Positions 43,205-49,581 of a stretch of DNA of 49,581 nucleotides are shown in pieces. Within the stretch, counting starts at the first letter, position 1, and every line of letters begins with the position of its first letter. The stretch is taken from positions 1-49,581 of the forward strand of contig JAFSIK010000039.1 in NCBI GenBank assembly GCA_017439805.1, in the 5' to 3' direction. The translations under genes were made by a program, and so were the position numbers. This stretch comes from Oscillospiraceae bacterium. Lineage in GTDB: Bacteria > Bacillota > Clostridia > Oscillospirales > Oscillospiraceae. The notes beneath the pieces are model-generated. The model was not told the origin of the DNA. It saw only the letters and a program-made list of their open reading frames with translations, and made no database searches.

Positions 43205-43567
43205 ATGGCAAGATACGCAATCTGGAACAAGAAAGACCCTGTTCTCACTCCCATCGGTGAGGTGCTGACCGCCGAAAAGTGGATTGAGCGCTACCCCATC
43301 GCAGGACTGGAATCCATCAGGGTGGTTTGCGCCGGCGGCGAGATAAACGGCGGCTTTTTCGGCACTCTCGGTCAGATGAAAGAGATGTACGCCAAGGCCG
43401 GCTGTGACTTCTCCGCCTGTGTGACCGATGAGGATATTCTGGCCGCCATCGAGGCTTTTGAGGACGCACAGAACACTTCCGGCGGTGAAGCCACCGCCGA
43501 GGAGCGCATCGCCGCGGCGCTGGAATATCAGGTCATGGCATCTCTGCCCGACGCAGAGGAAGTTTAA
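43205..43567 (+). CDS. Phage tail-associated hypothetical protein
   Basis: 120 aa, GGAGG upstream. N-terminus MARYAIWNKKDPVLTPIGE followed by LTAEKWIERYP, a small acidic C-terminal half. Similar proteins are common next to fibre genes in Firmicute prophages; function unknown to me. Confidence 0.75.
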   Translation: MARYAIWNKKDPVLTPIGEVLTAEKWIERYPIAGLESIRVVCAGGEINGGFFGTLGQMKEMYAKAGCDFSACVTDEDILAAIEAFEDAQNTSGGEATAEERIAAALEYQVMASLPDAEEV

Positions 43568-43578
43568 GGAGGTACAAA

Positions 43579-43710
43579 ATGAATTTTGAAACCATCAAGA
43601 AGAATTTCGACCGGGGTCTGTGGAGCAAGGTCATGGTAAAAATCGCGGTGAAAAAGGGCGTTATCACCAGGGAGCAGTACGCCGCCATCACCGGTGAGGC
43701 TTACTGCTGA
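43579..43710 (+). CDS. XkdX-like small phage protein
   Basis: 43 aa, short but well supported: AAGGAGG upstream, start MNFETIKKNFDRGLW, then VKIAVKKGVITREQYAAITG, which is the XkdX-family pattern (a small protein after tail fibre genes). Confidence 0.85.
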   Translation: MNFETIKKNFDRGLWSKVMVKIAVKKGVITREQYAAITGEAYC

Positions 43711-43721
43711 GGCGGTGGAAA

Positions 43722-43883
43722 ATGTATTCCAGAAAGCTCTTTTCCATCGAAAACCACAGCGTAACCGAGGCGCTGGAGCTGCTGCTGGCAAGGCTGCAGG
43801 CTCTGCAGGAGGAAGTGGAGCGGGAGGCCGCACGCACGGAGCAGCGGCTGGACGCTCTTGAGGAAAGGGTGAGGGCGCTGTGA
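43722..43883 (+). CDS. Small coiled-coil phage protein
   Basis: 53 aa with leucine-heptad structure (LELLLARLQALQEEVEREAA) and GGTGG upstream. It overlaps the next gene by 4 bases. Likely helper of the lysis cassette or tail; function unknown. Confidence 0.65.
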   Translation: MYSRKLFSIENHSVTEALELLLARLQALQEEVEREAARTEQRLDALEERVRAL

Positions 43884-44173
43884 CCACCGTTCAGGTATTT
43901 CTGGCCTGTGCCGCGTCGGTGTTCGCCATCCTTTTCGGATTCGTTTCCTGGCAGAACGCCCGCAGCAAGCGGGACGGCGACAGCGGCAGAAGTCACGGTG
44001 TGCTGCTGACGGACATCGGGTACATAAAATCCGGCGTTGACGACATAAAGCACAAGCAGGACAAGCAGGACGAGCAGCTTTTACACCTGTCCGAGCGCAT
44101 GACCTCCGCCGAGGCCAGCACAAAGCAGGCTCACCACCGGCTGGACAGGATAGAAAGGAGCGGCGCATGCTGA
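43880..44173 (+). CDS. Phage membrane protein, XhlA/holin-accessory-like
   Basis: 97 aa, GTG start overlapping the previous stop. One N-terminal membrane helix (about 4-24), then a hydrophilic coiled-coil tail (IKHKQDKQDEQLLHLSERM). It sits immediately before the holin-like gene, as XhlA does. Confidence 0.65.
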   Translation: MTTVQVFLACAASVFAILFGFVSWQNARSKRDGDSGRSHGVLLTDIGYIKSGVDDIKHKQDKQDEQLLHLSERMTSAEASTKQAHHRLDRIERSGAC

Positions 44174-44349
44174 AGAAAAATCTTGCCGCGCTTATAAAGG
44201 TCAAAACCATCGTGACTCTTGCGGTAATCGCCGTTTTCGCGGTGCTGTCTTTGAAGGGCGCCATCAGCGGCGACAACGTGATGCTGGTGGTCACATCGGT
44301 GATAGCCTTTTACTTCGGCACCCAGCACGAAAGGGACGCGGCGCAATGA
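44167..44349 (+). CDS. Small holin-like protein
   Basis: 60 aa with two hydrophobic helices (about 13-30 and 38-52) and charged ends. It lies directly upstream of the endolysin, overlapping it by 4 bases. AAGGAG upstream. The call rests on topology and position. Confidence 0.75.
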   Translation: MLKKNLAALIKVKTIVTLAVIAVFAVLSLKGAISGDNVMLVVTSVIAFYFGTQHERDAAQ

Positions 44350-45068
44350 AAGTTTGCATACAGTCTGACTACAAAAGCATCCCTTATCCCTCCGCCACTC
44401 TGCCGGGAGCCACTCTGGCTTCCGGCGGGTGCGGGGTGTGCTCGGCAGTGATGATAGCGGAAAATCTGGCAGGCGTCAGCTTTCCGGCGGAGCAGGCCGC
44501 CGTCTTTGCCATGGAGTCCGGCGCCAGAGTCATCGGCGGCACGGATATGAACGTTCTGGGAGCGGCGGTGGCGGAAAAGTTCGGTTTGGAATTTTCCGTT
44601 ACGGATGACCCGGCGGCACTTATTTCCCATCTTTGCGCCGGGGGTATGGCCGTGGCCAACGTCAGCGGCGACAGACCCGGCAGGCAGGGTATTTTTTCAA
44701 ACAGCGGCCATTTTGTAACTGTTGCGGCGGCAAGGGAAAATACTCTGACCGTTCTTGACCCGGGGTATTACGAGGGGAAATTCGACCTGCCGGGCAGGCA
44801 GGGGAAGGTTACCGTACTGCGCCGGGGTGTGGTGGAGTGCTCCGCCGCCGACCTGCACGCCGACTGCGCCGGCAGAAGTCCCCGGTACTGGCTTTTTTCC
44901 GTTGTCCGCGACAATATTGCCCACCCCTGGGAGCAGGAGGGGGTAAACTGGGCGGTGGAGCTTGGCATTATCAGGGGCGATGACAGAGGCGACCTGCAGC
45001 TGCACACCGGCGTTACCAAGGCTCAGCTGGCCGTGATGCTCAAGCGTTTTTACGACGCGGTTAAATAA
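44346..45068 (+). CDS. C39-like cysteine peptidase endolysin with SLH-like C-terminus
   Basis: 240 aa. Papain-like C39_2 domain: Cys29 in SGGCGVCSAVM, His122 in SGHFVTV, Asp138 in VLDPGYY. C-terminal 45 residues (VNWAVELGIIRGDDRGDLQL, then TKAQLAVMLKRF) match an S-layer-homology/endolysin wall-binding repeat. It would cut peptide bonds in the host wall. It is the last gene of the phage transcript, followed by a terminator. Confidence 0.88.
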   Translation: MKVCIQSDYKSIPYPSATLPGATLASGGCGVCSAVMIAENLAGVSFPAEQAAVFAMESGARVIGGTDMNVLGAAVAEKFGLEFSVTDDPAALISHLCAGGMAVANVSGDRPGRQGIFSNSGHFVTVAAARENTLTVLDPGYYEGKFDLPGRQGKVTVLRRGVVECSAADLHADCAGRSPRYWLFSVVRDNIAHPWEQEGVNWAVELGIIRGDDRGDLQLHTGVTKAQLAVMLKRFYDAVK

Positions 45069-45073
45069 TTTGC

Positions 45074-45104
45074 ACCGCCCCGTATTAAAAACGGGGCGGT
45101 TTTA
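45074..45104 (+). terminator. Terminator closing the phage operon
   Basis: ACCGCCCCGT, loop ATTAAAA, ACGGGGCGGT, then TTT. Confidence 0.85.
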
Positions 45105-45182
45105 AATTTCCTGCTTTTTGATTATGATTTTGTGCGGCAGGTTTTCTAAACAGAAAGGCAATTTTCGACCATTCAAAACGGC

Positions 45183-45211
45183 TTGACGGCGGGAAAACCT
45201 TGGGTTATATT
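45183..45211 (+). promoter_or_regulatory. Promoter for the S-adenosylhomocysteine hydrolase gene
   Basis: TTGACG (45183-45188), 17-base spacer, TATATT (45206-45211), about 34 bases before the ATG. Confidence 0.6.
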
Positions 45212-45244
45212 CACGATATAAACATCTGTAACGGAGGTATGGGC

Positions 45245-46480
45245 ATGAGCATTGTGAAAGATATGGCTCTTGCGGAAAGCGGCGTTAAGAAAATCAACTG
45301 GGTCCGGGATTTTATGCCTGCCCTGGGCGGTATTGAGGAGCGCTTTGTAAAGGAGCAGCCTTTCAAGGGCCTTACCGTGGCGGTGAGCGTCCATCTGGAG
45401 GCCAAGACCGCAAACCTTGCCTACGTTATGGCAAAGGGCGGCGCGGACGTGTACCTTACCGGCTCCAACCCCCTGTCCACTCAGGACGACGTGGCGGCGG
45501 GGGCTGCCAGTCTGGGTCTGAACGTTTTCGGCATCCACGGCGTTTCCATGGAGGAGTATGAAGAGCTTCTTATCGAGACCCTCAAATGCCGTCCCCATAT
45601 CGTCATCGATGACGGCGGCGACCTTATAGACCTGCTGGCGGGCAAGTGCGCCCGGTACGCAGACAGGCTCATCGGCGGCTGTGAGGAGACCACCACCGGT
45701 ATTCTCAGACTTCGCGCCCGGGAAAAGGCGGGTACTCTGCCCTGTCCCATGATGGCGGTTAACGACGCCAAGGCAAAGCACTATTACGACAACAAGTACG
45801 GCACCGGTCAGAGCGTGTGGGAATCCATCATGCACACCACAAACCTTATCGTTGCCGGCAAGACCGTTGTTGTGGCGGGCTACGGCTGGTGCGGCAAGGG
45901 CGTGGCAATGCGTGCCGCCGGCATGGGCGCCAACGTTATCGTCACCGAGGTTGACCCCTTTATGGCTCTGGACGCCACCATGAACGGCTTCAGAGTGATG
46001 ACCATGGACGAGGCTGCGGCTCTGGGTGATATTTTCGTCACCGTCACCGGCTGCAGCGACGTTATAGTAAAGCGTCACTATGAAAAAATGAAAAACAACG
46101 CCTTTGTAACCAACGCCGGGCATTTCGACTGCGAGGCAAACATCGCGGACCTGCGAGCCATGGCGGTATCCGCTCAGGAGCGCCGGGGCAACATCGTGGG
46201 ATACACCCTGCCCGACGGCAGAGTGATAAACGTCATCGCCGAGGGCAGGCTGGTAAATCTGGCCTCCGGCAACGGCCATCCGGCGGAGATAATGGATATG
46301 TCCTTTGCGGTGCAGGCTCTGGCGGCGGAGTGGCTGGTGAAAAATCAGGGTCTGGAAAAGAAACTCTACAACGTACCCGAGAGCATTGACGACGAAATCG
46401 GCAGAGTAAAGCTGGCCGCCATGGGCATCACCATCGATACTCTTACCGAGGCGCAGAAAGCCTATCTGGGCAGAGAATAA
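45245..46480 (+). CDS. ahcY: S-adenosylhomocysteine hydrolase (adenosylhomocysteinase)
   Basis: 411 aa from ATG at 45245 (GGAGGT 8 bases upstream). It splits S-adenosylhomocysteine to homocysteine and adenosine with bound NAD. Family blocks are SVHLEAKTANL, LTGSNPLSTQDDV, DDGGDLID, GGCEETTTGILRL, the NAD site VVAGYGWCGKGVAMRA, and NAGHFDCE. The short form without the eukaryotic-type insert fits archaeal/Firmicute enzymes. It stands two genes before metK, placing two steps of the methyl cycle close together. Confidence 0.94.
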   Translation: MSIVKDMALAESGVKKINWVRDFMPALGGIEERFVKEQPFKGLTVAVSVHLEAKTANLAYVMAKGGADVYLTGSNPLSTQDDVAAGAASLGLNVFGIHGVSMEEYEELLIETLKCRPHIVIDDGGDLIDLLAGKCARYADRLIGGCEETTTGILRLRAREKAGTLPCPMMAVNDAKAKHYYDNKYGTGQSVWESIMHTTNLIVAGKTVVVAGYGWCGKGVAMRAAGMGANVIVTEVDPFMALDATMNGFRVMTMDEAAALGDIFVTVTGCSDVIVKRHYEKMKNNAFVTNAGHFDCEANIADLRAMAVSAQERRGNIVGYTLPDGRVINVIAEGRLVNLASGNGHPAEIMDMSFAVQALAAEWLVKNQGLEKKLYNVPESIDDEIGRVKLAAMGITIDTLTEAQKAYLGRE

Positions 46481-46501
46481 GCACAAAAAAGAGGGATTTT
46501 A

Positions 46502-47410
46502 ATGTCTATCGAAAATATTTTCGTTGTGGGCGCAGGTCTTATGGGCAGCGGCATCGCCCAGACCGCCCTTACCAGCGGCTACACCGTCACATTAAACGAC
46601 CAGCGGCAGGAGACCCTTGAGCGGGCAAGGCTGGGCATCGAAAACCGGCTCGAGCATATGGTCATAAAGGGCAAAATAACCGCGGAGTACAAAACGGACT
46701 GCATGGACCGTCTGACTCTGGACACCCGCCTTTCCGGCGCGAAGAAGGCCGACCTTGTCATCGAGGCCATTTTTGAAAACATGGAGGCCAAAAAAGAGGT
46801 TTTCGAGGGCCTTGAAAAGGTCTGCCCCCAGCGCACCATTTTTGCTTCCAACACCTCCTCCATCTCTCTGACGGCTCTTGCCGCCGCCACCGCCCGGCCC
46901 GAGAGAGTGGTGGGTATGCACTTTTTCTCCCCCGTGCCGAAAATGCGGCTGGTGGAGGTGGTTTTCGGTCTGCGTACCAGTCAGGATGTTCTGGACGACA
47001 TCCGGGAAGTGGGCGAGAAAATGGGCAAGACCCTTATCCTTGCCAAGGATAAGCCGGGCTTCATCGTAAACCGTGCCCTGCTGCCCATGCTCAATGAGGC
47101 CGTTGAAATTCTCGACGAAGATATCGGCACCGTGGAGGACGTGGACAACGGCATGAAGCTGGGCTGCAATCACCCCATGGGGCCTCTGGAACTGGCCGAC
47201 CTTATCGGTCTGGACATACTTTTCCAGGTTATGCAGGTCTTTTACGAGGACCTGGGCGACACCAAGTACCGTCCGGCGCACCTGCTGCGCAAGATGGTCA
47301 ACGCCGGCTATCTGGGCCGCAAGAGCGGCGCGGGTTTCTACCTCTATGAGGACGGAAAGTGCATGGGCGTCAACCCCGTGCTGACCCGGGAGCACAGTCT
47401 GGGCACTTAA
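46502..47410 (+). CDS. hbd: 3-hydroxybutyryl-CoA dehydrogenase
   Basis: 302 aa. NAD site [13 protein letters not shown] (Gly10-x-Gly12-x2-Gly15), SNTSSIS (about 116-122) and catalytic His140 in [11 protein letters not shown], then KPGFIVNR and [18 protein letters not shown]. It catalyses acetoacetyl-CoA to 3-hydroxybutyryl-CoA in butyrate formation or the reverse in oxidation. The other butyrate genes (thl, crt, bcd) are not adjacent. It lies 21 bases behind ahcY. Confidence 0.93.
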   Translation: MSIENIFVVGAGLMGSGIAQTALTSGYTVTLNDQRQETLERARLGIENRLEHMVIKGKITAEYKTDCMDRLTLDTRLSGAKKADLVIEAIFENMEAKKEVFEGLEKVCPQRTIFASNTSSISLTALAAATARPERVVGMHFFSPVPKMRLVEVVFGLRTSQDVLDDIREVGEKMGKTLILAKDKPGFIVNRALLPMLNEAVEILDEDIGTVEDVDNGMKLGCNHPMGPLELADLIGLDILFQVMQVFYEDLGDTKYRPAHLLRKMVNAGYLGRKSGAGFYLYEDGKCMGVNPVLTREHSLGT

Positions 47411-47420
47411 AAAAATCAAC

Positions 47421-47450
47421 ATGCCGCTTCGGTGAAGGCCGGGGCGGCAT
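47421..47450 (+). terminator. Weak terminator-like hairpin after hbd
   Basis: ATGCCGC/GCGGCAT stem with an inner CGG/CCG pairing. The following stretch is only moderately T-rich. Confidence 0.45.
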
Positions 47451-47466
47451 ACTTTATTTAAAAAAG

Positions 47467-47494
47467 TTGACAACGGGGAAAAAGATGATATAAT
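47467..47494 (+). promoter_or_regulatory. Promoter of the S-box/metK transcript
   Basis: Consensus TTGACA (47467-47472), 16-base spacer, consensus TATAAT (47489-47494). Confidence 0.85.
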
Positions 47495-47513
47495 TGCTAA
47501 CTAATAAATCAAA

Positions 47514-47647
47514 TATCTTATCAAGAGCGGTGGAGGGAACGGCCCGATGAAGCCCGGCAACCTGTTTTTACAAGGTGCTAAATCCGGCGGCGTAAGTCGA
47601 AAGATAAGTTTTCAGCCTGCTCCGCAAATGTAATTGCGGGGTTTTTT
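47514..47647 (+). promoter_or_regulatory. SAM-I (S-box) riboswitch with terminator, controlling metK
   Basis: Conserved elements in order: ATCTTATCAAGAG, GGTGGAGGGA, GGCCCGATGAAGCCCGGCAAC, GGTGCTAAATCC, and the closing GAAAGATAAG (ends near 47610). A terminator hairpin CCGCAA/TTGCGG with six T (47622-47647) follows, so SAM binding should switch metK off by transcription termination. Confidence 0.96.
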
Positions 47648-47670
47648 CATTTTCCAAGGAGGTTTTTAAT

Positions 47671-48849
<1,179 letters not shown>

Positions 48850-49581
48850 ATGAATATGCCGGAAAAAAGGCTTAAATATCTTATTTTCGCCCTTGCCGCC
48901 GCAAGTATATGCCTGCGGGCGCCCCTTACCTGCGTCGGCTCCACCGTTGGCATAATAAAAGAGGTTTTTTCCCTCAACGCCACCGTTGCGGGAATAATCA
49001 CCACCATTCCCCTTCTGGCATTCGCCCTGTTTTCCGCAATAATGACCCCTCTGTCAAAGCGGCTGGGCAGCGGCAGGCTGATGCTGCTGGGCATGGTTGT
49101 GCTGGGAATCGGCATAGTGCTGCGCCCCTTTACGGGCAAGGCCGGATTTTTCATCTTCACCGTTGCCATCGGCGCGGGTATTGCCGTGGGCAACGTGGTC
49201 ATTCCCTCAATCATAAAGCGTTATTATCCCACCCGCACCGCCTCCATGAACGGCCTTTACACCACGGGAACCCTGTTTTCCGCCGGTATTGCCACAGCCT
49301 TTACCACGCCCATGCTCAACGCGGGTCTGGGCTGGCAGGGCGTTCTGGCAATCTGGGCGGTACTGGCGGTAATCGCCATTGTTGTGTGGGTGCCCCTGCG
49401 TAAACTGGACAGCCCCCACAAGGCCGCCCCCAGAGAGCAGGCCGAGCCGGAGCCGCCCGAAGAAACTACCAACGGCAAGGGTCTGATGAAATCCAAAACG
49501 GCATGGTTTGTGACGCTGTTTTTCGGTTTTCAGTCAATGCTCTTTTTCGGCGTTGTGGCGTGGATGGTGTCCATTCTGCTC
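48850..49581 (+). CDS. MFS transporter, CynX/NimT-like (cut by window edge)
   Basis: The first 244 residues are visible and the frame stays open to the end of the window. Starting MNMPEKRLKYLIFALAAAS, it has about six to seven helices with ICLRAPLTCVGSTVGIIKE and PLLAFALFSAIMTPL, the pattern of the CynX/NimT (cyanate/2-nitroimidazole) MFS subgroup. The ATG abuts the metK stop. There is no strong ribosome binding site, so coupling to metK is possible. The substrate is unknown. Confidence 0.82.
   Translation, partial: MNMPEKRLKYLIFALAAASICLRAPLTCVGSTVGIIKEVFSLNATVAGIITTIPLLAFALFSAIMTPLSKRLGSGRLMLLGMVVLGIGIVLRPFTGKAGFFIFTVAIGAGIAVGNVVIPSIIKRYYPTRTASMNGLYTTGTLFSAGIATAFTTPMLNAGLGWQGVLAIWAVLAVIAIVVWVPLRKLDSPHKAAPREQAEPEPPEETTNGKGLMKSKTAWFVTLFFGFQSMLFFGVVAWMVSILL

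Noticed and set aside
31860..45200. attL/attR direct repeats around the phage cassette
   Set aside because: I compared the sequence near 31860-31890 and 45070-45200 by eye and found no repeat longer than chance; no tRNA end is at either border.
45245..46480. Methanogen-type CoM/CoB or methyltransfer link between ahcY and the Hdr operon
   Set aside because: The genes are about 25 kb apart, with unrelated operons and a phage cassette between; ahcY and metK are ordinary methyl-cycle genes.

Overview
The window looks like a chromosomal segment of an anaerobic, endospore-forming Firmicute (Clostridia), probably a GC-rich, butyrate-producing gut-type member of the Oscillospiraceae/Ruminococcaceae group. 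This is an inference. It rests on a pro-sigma-E/SpoIIGA pair, S-box and THI-box riboswitches, a 3-hydroxybutyryl-CoA dehydrogenase, oxygen-sensitive multi-FeS enzymes, strong AGGAGG ribosome binding sites, TTG/GTG starts and GC-rich third codon positions.

Layout. 1-2220 (-): 5' part of rpoB, cut by the window edge, with a leader that overlaps a candidate small RNA read from the other strand. 2518-5189 (-): a ComEA-like DNA-binding protein, an OmpR-type response regulator and its sensor kinase. 5278-6648 (+): a D,D-carboxypeptidase. 6692-8241 (-): spoIIGA-sigE. 8562-21188 (+): a long, tightly packed operon with strong codon bias. It encodes a pyrogallol-transhydroxylase-type molybdenum enzyme (large subunit with an extra SCP2-like N-terminal domain, plus a FeS subunit), a small unknown protein, a long-chain polyprenyl diphosphate synthase, HdrC, HdrB, HdrA, an MvhD/FlxD-like protein, two FlxB/FlxC-like FeS proteins, a FlxA-like FAD/NAD/2Fe-2S protein and a MenA-like UbiA prenyltransferase. 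A 59-residue membrane protein with its own promoter and terminator follows, then tRNA-Val(GAC). 21750-23665 (+): a TauE/SafE permease and a cation diffusion facilitator. 23705-27243 (-): an ABC-2 transporter with an XRE-AbrB regulator, and a beta-CASP ribonuclease-like protein. 27445-31084 (+): a heterodimeric ABC exporter. 31121-31850 (-): ThiT under a TPP riboswitch. 31888-45068: a compact phage-derived cassette controlled by an S24-type repressor. 45245-49581 (+): S-adenosylhomocysteine hydrolase, 3-hydroxybutyryl-CoA dehydrogenase, an S-box riboswitch with metK, and the start of a CynX-like MFS transporter.

How the parts may work together. HdrABC with FlxABCD is a known flavin-based electron-bifurcating module that oxidises NADH, reduces ferredoxin and passes the other electrons to a higher-potential acceptor. 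Here it shares an operon with a transhydroxylase/dehydroxylase-type Mo enzyme and two enzymes that would build a prenylated aromatic (quinone-like) molecule. I infer an anaerobic aromatic or quinone redox system in which the Mo enzyme and/or a prenylated carrier takes the high-potential electrons. This is the most interesting candidate for an undescribed system in the window.

The phage cassette (about 13 kb) has packaging, portal, scaffold, N4-gp56-type capsid, short-tail, fibre, holin and endolysin genes. It has no recognisable integrase, replication, tape-measure or major tail gene, so it may be a domesticated particle-making (gene-transfer-agent-like) cassette or a remnant. Four CCC-N6-GGG operators sit at its divergent promoters.
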